From the NCBI GenBank assembly GCA_036346225.1, contig JARFIW010001104.1:7466001-7530000 (forward strand): a stretch of DNA of 64,000 nucleotides. Direction: 5' to 3'. The notes below the pieces were generated by a model. That model was not told the origin of the DNA. It was given only the letters and a program-made list of their open reading frames with translations, and did no database searches. Of this stretch, positions 40,801 through 45,944 are shown piece by piece. How positions within the stretch are numbered: position 1 is the first letter of the stretch; every line of letters starts with the position of its first letter. The position numbers and the translations under genes are program-made. Source of the stretch: Platerodrilus igneus. Lineage: Eukaryota; Arthropoda; Insecta; Coleoptera; Lycidae.

Positions 40801-43800
40801 TCTTTTATAATGCCTAAATTTTCCGATTTCTTTAATTCTTGATCACAGGCTTCTAAAAATGTTACAAACAACTAGGCTAAATTATACAAATATTAATTGC
40901 AACTTACAAGAGTTGTTTTAAAAAATTAACATCGAAATTAAGTATTAAGCCTAACGTTTTGTTTATTCACATACTGATGGCAGATTCTTCGTAAAAAGCG
41001 TCGGAACTGGTGCAGGGTGTGGTATTCACATGTCCATGCAGCTAGGTCAGCTTCAGTGATGGTAGGCGGCAAAGACGAGGACGTTACGGACGACTCAGAC
41101 ATCAGGTCTCGGTGAACCCGTTCAGCAGCAGATGCTGATACCATAATGTTTTACGAAGTAACTTCTTTTGGTGGAAGTCCAGACCCTAGTTGTAGAATTT
41201 GGTGCACCTTGACGGCAGGGCGTGGAGTATCCACGTTAGTGCATGACGCACAACCTTCTGGTTTAACCCCAGGCTTCATTGTACCATGAACAAAGGTTAA
41301 ACTCAGAAGATCAGAAGCTATTGATTGCTCCTGACTACTGCCTGTCAGTATATTTCCAACAACAAACGAAAGCTCGCCGCCTTGATCATTTTGCTTAATG
41401 TTTGTATTGTAAAAATTGGACTTCTCGGGGAAGTCTATTCTATTTTGAGATGTGTTGATTGGCGAGTCTATTATTAAGGGATGTTCACGTTTGCGTTTCT
41501 ATGACGCCTATGAAGTTTGTTAGGTGCAACTTGGGTTGCATACCTATACGTAGATGATGTCTATGCTTTTTGGCCTCATAATACAAAACTAATAAAAAAC
41601 TTTGTAGATTCATTTAACAAAATAGAACCAACTATTAAATTCACTTGTGAATTAGAGCAACATTGATAACTTCCATTTTTAGATATTCTAGTTAACAAAA
41701 ACGATACAACGATTAATATATCAGTATACAGAAAATCAACACACACAAACAGATACTTAAACTTCGATTCAAACCATCCACACTGTGTCAAACGAGGAAT
41801 TATCAAAACCATGTATGATAGAGCAAAATTAATATCAACAAACGAAGAAATTTTAAAAAAAGAGAAAGAGCTAATCCAATTTACACTAATAAAAAACAAG
41901 TATCCTAAAAGAGTAGTAGAAAAAGAAATGAATAAAGTTCCGAAAAAGAGAAAAGAAGAAAACAGAAACAATGAGATACGCATCAAAAAACGCTCTCAAT
42001 ACCATACATAAAAGGATTTAAAGAATAGACAACAAATTAAAAATCAAAACAGTATTTAGAACTAACAATACACTAAGAACACAACTAATAAAAACAAAAC
42101 CCAAAAACACAATACAAAGTTCAAAAAACTGCATCTACAAAATACTGTGCAAATGTAACAAGTTTTACATAGGGCAAAGTTCCAGACGATTTGAAGTTCG
42201 ATTAAAAGAACATAAATCATATATAAAAAAATAGTAAATTTGAAAAATCTATGATTTGCCAACATGCATGGGACTCCAGTCATAAAATCAAATGGGAGGA
42301 TGCAAAAATTATTGACAAAGAGGAAAATCACCAAAAATGTGAAATCAAAGCAGCTGCTTATATAATTCTACATAAAAATAACTGTGTGGCAAACAACTCC
42401 GTGACTTTCAGTAAACAGTGGAATCCATTACTAAAAGAAATAAATAAAAATCAGATTCCCCAATATCTAGGTAGCATTGCAAATTTTTTGTGGGTTTTCC
42501 TTGCGATATTAACATGAAATACAACCTACATACATGATTTCTATTTATACATACAATAATTAATTACATAGCAATAGGCATATTAGCTCAGCAAATGTTA
42601 TAATGCTGGGGGATCTTGGTAGTCGCAAGGCTACTTAACCCCCCTCACATACCACTAAATATCGTGGTAATAAGCTAGTTTTTCTCCTCCAGATAAATAT
42701 AAAAAAACTGCTGCTTAAGCTTTATGGCAATGTAATCGCACACTTCTTTAATAACAATCTTCTCAACCATATAAATAAAAAACATGTTAAAAAACGTTTT
42801 CCAATCCTCAAGTTATTGAATTTATATAAAATTTAACTATATAAAAATTAATCAACTGATTTCACATAAAGCGTATTGGCTACCTCAAAGTCACTTCCAG
42901 GGCACAACACAAATTGAAGGGAGTGCATTTTTCTAAACTTTAAAATTTTCACCTAATGTATTGAAATCAAACATTAATAAATCAAAGCACCTTCAATTTA
43001 TGTCATAAATGTCAAACTTGAAATTTTTATTATTTTGACAACGTTCCTAGGTCATGGTAAATAAAGGTAATTTTAACAACTCTGAGTGGTTTAATTGCCA
43101 AAGAAGATTAAGAAAAATACCTCACACAGTTCCAATTTAATGTAGGAATTTGTACCACCCCCTTTCTAAAACGTTTTTCGACATAAAATTTGCAGTTACA
43201 TGATTAAATGTACTCTGCTTCCTGCAAAGGTATTTCATATTACATGTTGATTGCTGCACATTCCGACAGGGAATTATCCTATAATTTTTCCAATGGTGCA
43301 TGTCAAAATGATTTGATTTTATTTATTAATTGAATTAAAATATTCGAACCTTGATGTTATTTATAACGCAATTAATTAAATAAATATTTTTGTAAAATTC
43401 GGCAGATGTAGCATGCCCATTCTGTTGTTTACATGTATTATTTCTTTAAAATGTTTTGCTGTAAGAATATCGTATTTCTGCTAGATTAAGTAGAACGTCG
43501 GCTAGTAGTTATTTGCACATAAATTATATTGTTTGCTGCCTTCCTTAGAGAAGGGTATGTTTTTGCCAAGATTGTCGCATAGAAGGGGGGTTAGTCGTGT
43601 ACTGGCTACGCAGCCGTTAGTATATTGGCCTTTAATACGGGCATTCCACGTGTGTAGTTAGAAAGTGATTTTGTACCAATTGTTGATTTGTAATATGATT
43701 AAATTAGTAAAGTAATATAAATGTGCGGGCGAGATTATACTAATTTTTAGTACACCATAATTCTAACCGTGTAGTAATTGTGTCTACTGGGCGTAGTACC

Positions 43801-45330
43801 TATGCGCATCGTCATGTTTTAAGATTGGAGTTCGAGGAATTTCATTGCTGTAAGTTGAGTTGTAATCTGCCCAGCATGGATTCTAGCGCTTTGAAGAGAC
43901 TCTGTAAGTACTTTACATTGTTTAATTGCCGTTTATGTTGCATATTGCTGTTTAATCGACGCCCTGCAATTAGTTAATTAATAGCACGTTATGTAAACTG
44001 CTATGTGAACATTTAATTTATCCATTTTATGAATACAGTAATTTTTGAATGTGTGACCGTTATTTCAAATTTACTCTCTACTCATTACCTTTAAGGAATC
44101 CATAGAGGAACGTTGCACAAAATAAATTTGTCACACTATATTAAATCGAACACATTAATTAACTCTCTTCCAATTTGTTTGCAATAACAATTCTTAAATT
44201 TATATTTTCAATTAAAATATTGTTGATTGTACTGTTTGTCCAACTTTTAATCAAGCATTTTTATTTTAGTTTAGACACTGACAATAAATTAAAACTGGAA
44301 CGTGTAGATAGTAAGTTTGTGGAATTAGAAAGTGTTTGTAGAAAATTAAGCAATTCAATGGTAGAAAAACCAAAACTTGTAGGTATATTAAACACTATCG
44401 ATGCAAAACAGTGAGTATAAGTTGCTAATTGTTAATTTATTCCCACCTTTTTTTTAGACAAACATTGGATAGTTTTACAAAAATTAACAATATTGTAACA
44501 AACATTCTTGCATCAATTATAATACTACAGCAGCTGATTGATATTGAAAAGGATGACATACAATCTACCAAGAAGTTTTTTCAAAGTATTTATCAGTATA
44601 TAACTAATAATTTACAAAATTGTGAATTACGTATTGTAAGTCTAAGAGAGAGGTGCTAAAGTGTTATATATATTTTTTTAGAAATACATGAACGATATCA
44701 TACAAGATTATGCATTACAACTAAACTCTCCTTTAGATGAGAAGCTTAAATTTGCAAGTGTAATTAAAACATTATTAGCAGATGGGTTTGAAGATATTTC
44801 AGCACTTGATGTTATAAATCGGTTTGATAATAACTCTGCGCGTTTAGAAAAGCAAGTATTTTTCAATGATGAAAATTCCTTTCATCATCAGCGCCAGCTA
44901 TTGTAGGTTTTACGATTTTAAAGTAGTTTGGGATATTAATGTTTTTGCTTACAGCGAGCAGGATTTAAAAATTGTTAGAAATTTTTTGATGGGCGGGCCA
45001 ACATCTTGTATTATAACATTTCCTCATCAAATAATGAATATATTTAGTACTGTGTTTGGTATCGTTGATTCACAGAATGCTGAGTTGCTATCCACTTTAC
45101 AAGCAAGTACTAGTGCTAAGGTAGCCAATACCAGTAATTGTTATGAATCGCTTGTAGTTTGATTATTTCAGAATAAAGTGAATAAAAATAAATGGTTGAA
45201 GATGAAGCGGCTTTTATCGATGTGGTTTCTGTTTAAACCTACCAAAGTACTTTTGGCTGTAGAAGAAATTGAAGCTGAGGTTGTAAAACAGCGAAATCAA
45301 TATGCTTTAAGCAGTACTACTGTAATATAG
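4638..45330 (+). CDS. HAUS3: HAUS augmin-like complex subunit 3 (dgt3-type), 10 exons, complete
   Basis: Join of 4638-4825, 4881-5075, 37583-37766, 37819-38027, 39936-40049, 44270-44410, 44458-44635, 44682-44902, 44955-45120 and 45172-45330. Every intron has GT..AG ends and a matching phase, and the total is 1755 bases (584 codons plus stop; human HAUS3 is about 603 aa). HAUS3 is a coiled-coil subunit of augmin, which recruits gamma-tubulin to spindle microtubules to nucleate new ones. Family hallmarks are the N-terminal pattern FKDLKI..DSWFD..NWMCSSLTPENVL, the PLFLSSFPLNQYL segment of exon 4, long helical stretches in exons 2-8, and the C-terminal LKMKRLLSMWFLFKP block. A second ATG at 4644 is an alternative start. 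Intron 2 is about 32.5 kb and full of TEs, and introns 4 and 5 hold Penelope fragments. Assignment rests on remembered family patterns; no alignment was run. Confidence 0.88.
4881..5075 (+). CDS. HAUS3: HAUS3 exon 2
   Basis: Acceptor TATAG at 4876-4880, donor GTAAG at 5076, phase 2 at both ends. It continues exon 1 in frame (PELNEYEQA) and is rich in acidic and helical residues. The intron that follows, 5076-37582, is the very long TE-filled intron. Confidence 0.87.
5193..5443 (-). repeat. Copia 3' LTR
   Basis: Begins TGTTAAAATAAG and ends TTCTAACA on the + strand, giving canonical TG..CA ends. Just inside it, at 5444-5455, the - strand is G-rich (GGGGGCA), fitting a polypurine tract. It matches the other LTR except at three transition sites. 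Confidence 0.95.
5483..7317 (-). pseudogene. Copia integrase end, reverse transcriptase and RNase H
   Basis: After the insert, 7317-7069 carries the integrase C-terminal motif KGILVGYTD. RT (RVT_2 type) follows: WLYKIKDNEVYKARLVVRGY, then AFLNSDIRSDVYVEQP at 6504-6845, and LFVDDLLICG (the catalytic VDD) at 6244-6465. RNase H occupies 5791-6195 (SDWASDVTDSKSTTG) and 5483-5770 (KHINIALHFVHDYV, then ADMFTKPLG). These domains convert genomic RNA to cDNA. Frameshifts separate the blocks, so the polyprotein cannot be made intact. Confidence 0.9.
7496..8116. repeat. Subterminal GTCATTAGCATGGACA repeats (left cluster)
   Basis: Copies of a 16-base motif GTCATTAGCATGGACA or close variants start at 7496, 7690, 7880, 8036 and 8060. 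Inverted, more degenerate copies lie at 8083-8093 and 8101-8116. A second cluster occurs near the other end of the same transposon (9619-9652). The arrangement is typical of transposase-binding sites, but this is inference. Confidence 0.75.
8246..9523 (+). pseudogene. Transposase-like N-terminal protein remnant
   Basis: ATG at 8246 opens a Lys/Arg-rich frame (SNEERAKRKREC, then EMKRRERIK) that stops at 8405-8407. Coding then resumes at 8902-9150 (VVSFWNSDENSILCPGKKD) and 9131-9523 (SLFCRLRPFW, then SARDICLCIKHENI and LQRFCDRCKNN). I remember this order, with a basic N-terminus, an FW..DENS..PGKKD block, and an RPFW..CLC..HEN Cys/His block, from insect transposon proteins. The same Cys/His architecture appears at 34771-34900. 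The catalytic half seems deleted. The frame is broken at least twice. Confidence 0.6.
9619..9652 (+). repeat. Subterminal GTCATTAGCATGGACA repeats (right cluster)
   Basis: Two tandem copies, GTCATTAGAATGGACA at 9619-9634 and GTCATTAGCATGAC at 9639-9652, lie about 180 bases inside the right TIR of the nested transposon. Confidence 0.75.
9833..10609 (-). pseudogene. Copia GAG-pre-integrase and integrase, first part
   Basis: Broken frames contain the HRILGHVDFKDL pre-integrase motif (the expected Trp codon before it is now a stop), a partial zinc-binding CEYYLEC, the integrase core start HTDVKGPF (first catalytic Asp), VRCDNGKEY (second Asp) and AAERFNRTLMDKAR (Glu region). Integrase inserts the element cDNA into the genome. 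Several stops and frameshifts are visible. The domain is cut at 9832 by the nested DNA transposon and resumes at 7317. Removing the insert and one ATAC copy restores the frame across the junction. Confidence 0.85.
10610..11920 (-). pseudogene. Copia Gag with zinc knuckle, and protease
   Basis: Likely start is ATG at 11920-11918 (MADVQMEGS). One in-frame TAG at 11825-11827 interrupts it, after which the frame stays open for 403 codons to 10610. Gag packages element RNA. The zinc knuckle CYKCGKLGHMQRYC (CX2CX4HX4C) is intact. The protease active site, normally D-S/T-G, reads LLDSSCTDH, with the Gly replaced by Ser, so activity is doubtful. The segment ends in the region between protease and GAG-pre-integrase. 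The stop and the altered protease argue against current function. Confidence 0.85.
12021..12032 (-). other. Copia primer-binding site
   Basis: Directly adjacent to the 5' LTR, the - strand reads TGGTAACAGAGC. This is close to the complement of an initiator-Met tRNA 3' end, a usual primer for copia-type elements. One apparent mismatch from the expected form was judged from memory. Confidence 0.6.
12033..12283 (-). repeat. Copia 5' LTR
   Basis: Same 251-bp sequence as 5193-5443 with three transitions. It is followed directly by the AATGT target duplication at 12284-12288. Confidence 0.95.
12289..16649. other. Intronic DNA of HAUS3, no gene recognised
   Basis: AT-rich DNA without a convincing ORF. 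It includes the degenerate ATCTCC repeat (listed separately), a possible element end ACAGGGTGTTTTTTTTAAG at 12978-12996 with no matching partner found, and an (ATT)n run at 14138-14152. Confidence 0.45.
12722..12960. repeat. Degenerate ATCTCCTYGGAT-type tandem repeat
   Basis: Imperfect units of roughly 10-14 bases such as GATCTCC, ATTTCC and GTATCTCC recur on the + strand. The same repeat type reappears about 12 kb downstream at 24690-24835. Overlapping ORFs on both strands are by-products of the repeat. Confidence 0.6.
16650..19590 (-). pseudogene. Decayed transposase-like ORF chain, unassigned
   Basis: A series of - strand frames (19277-19032, 19111-18830, 18415-18230, 18233-17976, 18010-17777, 17365-17168) together reads like one protein broken by frameshifts. 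The clearest blocks are LGMSSDGDNRVL, WLWFHTDLNPEVICVQNTVH followed by IGTKL, and LLSFGDYVSSIDHLKYIM. I recall similar uncharacterised mobile-element proteins in arthropods with the VQDTVHIGTKL block, but cannot name the superfamily. No TIRs were identified. The right end abuts the broken BEL/Pao RT at about 19600. Confidence 0.45.
19600..20200 (-). pseudogene. BEL/Pao reverse transcriptase, truncated
   Basis: The open part is 19600-20151; the YYIPHHAV-like lead-in lies in shifted frames up to about 20200. Motifs are MVFDASCQDQSGKSLND, TADIKQMYRQI, TVTYGVSSSPFLALRTVQEL, the catalytic TYVDDLVTG and GGFQLRKWSSNCPEV. All resemble BEL/Pao RT, which copies element RNA into DNA. The domain ends about 50 residues after the YVDD block, where the neighbouring transposon-like remnant begins. 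This looks like truncation by insertion or deletion. Confidence 0.88.
20230..21240 (-). CDS. BEL/Pao protease region and connection to RT
   Basis: A 336-codon open frame. The aspartic protease motif reads VILDNGSMESSMT, where the family usually has LDSGS, so the active-site triplet is D-N-G. Further typical BEL/Pao text includes LLGAEIFAQVLL, TTFGWVLTGKV and FWELENIPFK. The family protease cleaves the polyprotein. The frame is lost at 20230, just before the RT entry. Confidence 0.85.
   Translation of the reverse strand: MSPRRQTHRQRSASPRRAAPRLTSTSRPSEDNLSSSVVHEQPATSSLISTSLEHTTTLLATAMVSVLDYTGTLQSVRVILDNGSMESSMTERCRQKLGLKKRRANVTVQGLGLNSSLVSGALSCVVSPRARSPAYGIDCYILPNICNQLPSSSIGVKEWSHTRGLALADPNFNVPGKIDMLLGAEIFAQVLLNESRWGVANEPVAIKTTFGWVLTGKVVSPNSSITSLCAFVEPLDSDIRRFWELENIPFKKHISPEEERCENQFVESYSRNKDGRFVVSLPFKILEPSFVGTRSICIKRFLSLERRLLKILNCIQIIKIYGGLFDKRAHGSSEIA
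21476..22438 (-). CDS. BEL/Pao Gag-like protein
   Basis: A 320-codon open frame starts at ATG 22438. It contains the BEL/Pao gag signature (DUF1759-like) LKHLSVPRFSGRISDFESY, followed by a long helical region with LPLNDYAYVEAYKII. This part of the polyprotein forms particles that package element RNA. It ends with a frameshift or stop near 21476. The Cys knuckle expected downstream is not in frame, but Cys/His codons between 21240 and 21430 suggest a remnant. Confidence 0.82.
   Translation of the reverse strand: MVISIDKAILEAKFVVKRLDHIYSKINQPEDVSIALIRASIKSVEQIETLFKFFCKDIFFDEESEQLDEFSALRVKIDDYLLDIRIIAEQCELDRVENKPKVENMNNSFSSNCAIRLKHLSVPRFSGRISDFESYNAIYKRLIHDNVSLSPVEKFCHLVDTLDESSRALIKHLPLNDYAYVEAYKIITNRFQSKRLLLSTYFNALEKCPKVSSSDSHAELRQLISCFDENIFALRQMEIDLLDFMLFNLLSKKLDINILKRFELGNNDEIPSFKDLRSYIEKQCKVLEINDIASGTCLKSRDSAKEREKEGSLALRLKLL
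22441..25451. other. Intronic DNA with probable BEL 5' region and element fragments
   Basis: No gene recognised. The BEL/Pao 5' leader and LTR should lie in 22441-23600. A GCGCGGGGGGG tract sits near 22928. At 23979 ACAGGGTGTCCTGTTAAAAA resembles the TIR start of insect mariner-like or MITE elements, but the opposite end was not found. 24690-24835 is a degenerate ATCTCC repeat, listed separately. Confidence 0.4.
24690..24835. repeat. Second degenerate ATCTCC tandem repeat
   Basis: Units such as GGATCTCC, TGTATCTCC and GTATTTCC recur. This is the same degenerate repeat type as 12722-12960 and lies in the same HAUS3 intron. Confidence 0.6.
25452..25768 (-). repeat. Gypsy 3' LTR
   Basis: Begins TGAAGTGCGGTGAATTTCG on the + strand. 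Just beyond it a run of C (25775-25788) is a G-rich polypurine-tract candidate on the coding strand. The right boundary is set only to within about 10 bases. Confidence 0.8.
26352..26780 (-). pseudogene. Gypsy integrase core
   Basis: A 142-codon frame with VCLDLMVPLPRSRGRAAYIL (first catalytic Asp), ILSDNVTQIKSKLW (second Asp; the family has SDNGTQF, so Gly is replaced by Val) and the FPEGNQTERVNKEVE region with the Glu. The frame ends early at 26352; further C-terminal coding down to about 25930 is broken but readable in patches. Confidence 0.85.
26726..27670 (-). pseudogene. Gypsy RNase H and integrase zinc domain
   Basis: A 314-codon open frame. RNase H motifs are LQADSSAKALGAVLYQ (first catalytic Asp), REKDVLAIIIALEQW (Glu) and FKIQHCSGRDNVLADTLSR (last Asp region). 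The integrase HHCC domain follows, HAEGRHFSYKKVYATM to CELCQ. It overlaps the preceding RT fragment in another frame, so a frameshift separates them. This is the longest intact piece of the element. Confidence 0.88.
27607..28742 (-). pseudogene. Gypsy reverse transcriptase
   Basis: Fragments in order are 28742-28530 (linker), 28517-28209 (RT palm start: KKPYPIPFAYLAQV, then CLDARFLN), 28185-27910 (LDTTLSYWQIP, then LPFGLVKSVASF and the catalytic YVDDILIYS) and 27825-27607 (KLRAFLGFVNYERRF thumb/connection). Together this is a nearly complete Ty3/gypsy RT, split by at least three frameshifts or stops. The YVDD site itself is intact. Confidence 0.88.
28776..29984 (-). pseudogene. Gypsy gag remnant and aspartic protease
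   Basis: Gag seems to start at ATG 29984 (MSIKETDDE) and is frameshifted near 29840. A fragment 29817-29563 and the frame 29282-28776 follow. The latter carries the protease motif VEVLVDTGSQVFAVSEQYF with an intact D-T-G. No zinc knuckle is evident; an Asn/Arg-rich segment precedes the protease. The family protease processes the polyprotein. Frameshifts at about 29290 and 28776 break continuity. Confidence 0.75.
30526..30543 (-). other. Gypsy primer-binding site (probable)
   Basis: Next to the 5' LTR the - strand reads TAACGCCCAAAGTGGGTC. This resembles the tRNA-Lys-type site TGGCGCCCAACGTGGGGC with several mismatches, consistent with an old element. Confidence 0.5.
30549..30866 (-). repeat. 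Gypsy 5' LTR
   Basis: Copy of the 25452 repeat with many differences. The outer boundary is uncertain; it was chosen because ACACT follows, matching the left flank. Confidence 0.75.
30867..31327. other. No gene recognised
   Basis: AT-rich DNA between the gypsy element and the next transposase fragment. No repeat partner or ORF of note. Confidence 0.4.
31328..31750 (-). pseudogene. DDE-type transposase core fragment, unassigned
   Basis: A 140-codon frame with FTVDLQGVLLAHPSNV, VHNFCVYNLKTHQGYCFLW and IVLFTNDCTYRNQNVML. The FD/VDLQ..L, YNL..GYCYLWDE and SD.C..QN pattern is one I recall from catalytic domains of uncharacterised insect DNA transposases. Both catalytic-like Asp positions are present (VDLQ and TNDC). 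N- and C-terminal parts are absent, so this is a fragment. It might belong with the remnant at 32511-36040, but it repeats the catalytic region and so is probably a separate insertion. Confidence 0.55.
31751..32510. other. Unassigned DNA, GC-richer patch
   Basis: 32068-32409 has an open - strand frame of 113 codons and higher GC than its surroundings, but the protein has no recognisable motif. It may be a piece of another element. Confidence 0.35.
32511..36040 (-). mobile_element. DNA transposon remnant with HGKNACDG-type transposase
   Basis: The left end candidate is ACAGGGTCAATCCATATCAAG at 32511, styled like a terminal repeat. No inverted partner was found between 36040 and 37582, so the right boundary is the transposase start only. 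The coding region on the - strand runs from about 36033 to 33620 in broken frames. A long untranslated stretch (32530-33600) follows the coding end. Confidence 0.65.
33620..36033 (-). pseudogene. Transposase-like protein, about 800 codons, broken
   Basis: The start may be ATG at 36033 (MESCSVGICIGELCH). Following frames are 35819-35394, 35312-34959 (VVEFYEDDENSRLCSGEEG), a shifted stretch about 34930-34790 (KFCSLRPKW, then HNVCVC), 34771-34457 (KLMIDGAKLNVSLKDLMELI, then CDINNHDYMMNICTKC), 34520-34212 (ECVILADFSENFTFMVQDEI, then HWVNDQATVHPFVVY) and 34067-33624 (CHGKNACDGVGETTKREVTR). The Asp in ADFSENF and the HGK.ACDG block are probable catalytic or structural landmarks of a recurrent arthropod transposase family I cannot name. 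The RPKW..CVC block parallels that in 8246-9523. At least five frameshifts or stops make it inactive. Confidence 0.65.
36041..37582. other. End of HAUS3 intron 2, no feature recognised
   Basis: AT-rich sequence with no ORF of note and no repeat partner detected. Ends at the exon 3 acceptor. Confidence 0.4.
37583..37766 (+). CDS. HAUS3: HAUS3 exon 3
   Basis: Acceptor TTGTTTTAG ends at 37582 and donor GTAATT begins at 37767. It accepts phase 2 and ends in phase 0. The product is a coiled-coil segment (KELAEKQEEELSL, then LDEINKKLQQQ). Exon 2 joins it without any missing codons, so no exon is needed inside the 32.5-kb intron. Confidence 0.85.
37819..38027 (+). CDS. HAUS3: HAUS3 exon 4
   Basis: Acceptor TTGTAG ends at 37818 and donor GTAAG begins at 38028; phase 0 in, phase 2 out. 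It encodes the family-diagnostic block PLFLSSFPLNQYL. A downstream TCTAG (37841-37844) was considered as the acceptor but rejected, because it breaks the phase and drops the conserved residues. Confidence 0.86.
38262..39574 (+). mobile_element. Penelope-like element fragment 1 (5'-truncated)
   Basis: It shares its whole length, including the 3' UTR, with 41541-43121. Coding at 38262-38616 is the RT C-terminal part (YRKPTHTNRYINFDSNHPHG, then VKRGIIKTMYDRA). A heavily broken GIY-YIG endonuclease region follows to about 39075 (ending YLGSIANYSWVFF). The shared 3' UTR runs to about 39574. It sits in HAUS3 intron 4 in the sense direction. It is clearly dead. Confidence 0.85.
39936..40049 (+). CDS. 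HAUS3: HAUS3 exon 5
   Basis: Acceptor TTTTTAG ends at 39935 and donor GTATGT begins at 40050; phase 2 on both sides. It encodes a helical stretch with EKDVLLAQIQCLKDTDW. The intron before it carries Penelope fragment 1 and the one after it carries Penelope fragment 2. Confidence 0.83.
40050..40944. other. Start of HAUS3 intron 5, no feature recognised
   Basis: AT-rich; no ORF or repeat that I can support. Confidence 0.4.
40945..41500 (-). pseudogene. Unrecognised intronless protein-like segment
   Basis: A - strand frame runs almost continuously from about 41490 to 40938 with a single TAA near 41153. It is distinctly GC-richer than the intron around it and has balanced composition. Readable blocks are HPLIIDSPINTSQNRIDFPE, GELSFVVGNILTGSSQEQS, KPEGCASCTNVDTPRPAVKV, SGLPPKEVTS and, after the stop, LAAWTCEYHTLHQFRRFLRR. 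Upstream of 41490 the frame is lost. I do not recognise the protein. A processed copy of a host gene, an exon of a nested antisense gene, or a piece of a retroelement gag are all possible. It abuts Penelope fragment 2. Confidence 0.4.
41541..43121 (+). mobile_element. Penelope-like element fragment 2 (5'-truncated)
   Basis: It starts in the RT at the catalytic YVDD (41547-41558, LYVDDVYAFWPHN). It continues through IKFTCELEQH, two stops, LPFLDILVNKND and HTNRYLNFDSNHPH to about 42011. After frameshifts a GIY-YIG endonuclease is readable (YKILCKCNKFYIGQSSRRF about 42130-42200, then 42251-42517 with AAYIILHKNNCVAN). The 3' UTR matches fragment 1 but contains about 140 bases (roughly 42580-42720) absent there. 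It sits in HAUS3 intron 5 in the sense direction. Penelope elements use an RT fused to a GIY-YIG nuclease. Confidence 0.9.
43122..44269. other. Rest of HAUS3 intron 5, no gene supported
   Basis: AT-rich sequence. A moderately GC patch at 43720-43920 contains a short ATG frame ending in a good donor (GTAAGT at 43904), but nothing links it to other exons. Confidence 0.4.
44270..44410 (+). CDS. HAUS3: HAUS3 exon 6
   Basis: Acceptor TTTTAG ends at 44269 and donor GTGAGT begins at 44411; phase 2 in and out. It encodes a charged helical segment (LKLERVDSKFVELESV). Compared with the human pattern about ten residues seem absent at the exon 5/6 join, which could be a real deletion or a missed micro-exon. 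Confidence 0.82.
44458..44635 (+). CDS. HAUS3: HAUS3 exon 7
   Basis: Acceptor TTTTTTTTTAG ends at 44457 and the strong donor GTAAGT begins at 44636; phase 2 in, phase 0 out. Open reading continues past the donor to 44659, but only the 44635 end matches the phase of exon 8. The flanking introns are 47 and 46 bases. Confidence 0.82.
44682..44902 (+). CDS. HAUS3: HAUS3 exon 8
   Basis: Acceptor TTTTTTTAG ends at 44681; phase 0 in. The donor is placed at GTAGGT (44903) with phase 2, which matches exon 9. A phase-0 GTATTT at 44856 was rejected because its phase does not match. This is the least certain donor in the gene. Confidence 0.75.
44955..45120 (+). CDS. HAUS3: HAUS3 exon 9
   Basis: Acceptor GCTTACAG ends at 44954 and donor AAG|GTAGCC lies at 45121; phase 2 in, phase 0 out. 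Open reading runs to a stop at 45162, but splicing at 45121 joins a following exon that carries the family C-terminus. Confidence 0.78.
45172..45330 (+). CDS. HAUS3: HAUS3 exon 10 with stop codon
   Basis: Acceptor TTATTTCAG ends at 45171. The frame stays open to TAG at 45328-45330 and encodes LKMKRLLSMWFLFKPTKVLL and EEIEAEVV, resembling the C-terminal block of HAUS3 (the human pattern is MEREFYVYFLKD followed by acidic helix). It opens in phase 0 without its own start codon, so a start-based ORF search misses it. Confidence 0.8.
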   Translation, partial: NKVNKNKWLKMKRLLSMWFLFKPTKVLLAVEEIEAEVVKQRNQYALSSTTVI

Positions 45331-45944
45331 TTGTTTAATTTATTTTTAACATACATTTTTGTGCAATATTTTGTTTTGTGCGTTTAACAGAATTTTTTAA
45401 AGAACATTTGCTTAAGTAAACCAGTCAACTAAATGAGCTATAACTGCCAAAATTGTACATATGTAATGACCTTTGATAAAGCTTTATTTCATAAGTTCAA
45501 TTAAAATTTAAATAAGCACAGATTTCCATTTGCTAATTTTGTGTAAAATAACCGTACCATAAATTGCATGAGGCGTACTTTGGGTTACTCGCCATATTTT
45601 ATGTATGAACTTTACTATTGTTGTAATCTGATTCAACAACGTTAATTTGGTTGACTATGTTGCACTGTTTTACATTGTGTTCTTTGTATAGCAACCATCC
45701 AATAATGCAATATGCGGTTTATGCATACACTTAAAAGCGCTTGCCCACTAGAATGGCGGTTTTGCATAAATAGGGTTCAGTTACTGTTGGCCTTGGGTCA
45801 CAAATAATCATGCTAAGAAGACAACTAATTCAATTTAAGTGGTGCAGTTGGCGGTCATAGTTTTAGATGTTTGAAATATTATTTTAGTACAGATATCGGG
45901 GAAGCAGTCAAACTTATTAAATTAATAAAACATTCATTGTAAAG
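45331..45944 (+). other. HAUS3 3' UTR and downstream flank
   Basis: Follows the TAG at 45328-45330. Pyrimidine- and T-rich at first. No canonical AATAAA lies within 300 bases; ATTAAA occurs near 45502 and AATAAA near 45924, so the cleavage site cannot be fixed. Confidence 0.4.

Noticed and set aside
42062..42334. - strand 90-codon ORF
   Set aside because: It is the antisense shadow of the Penelope GIY-YIG region on the + strand.
43876..43910. Short ATG exon with strong donor GTAAGT, possible nested gene start
   Set aside because: No matching acceptor exon, promoter or conserved motif could be linked to it.
45154..45162. Ending HAUS3 at the stop in exon 9 (45160-45162)
   Set aside because: Splicing at 45121 to 45172 is in phase and adds the conserved C-terminal block, giving a better family match and length.
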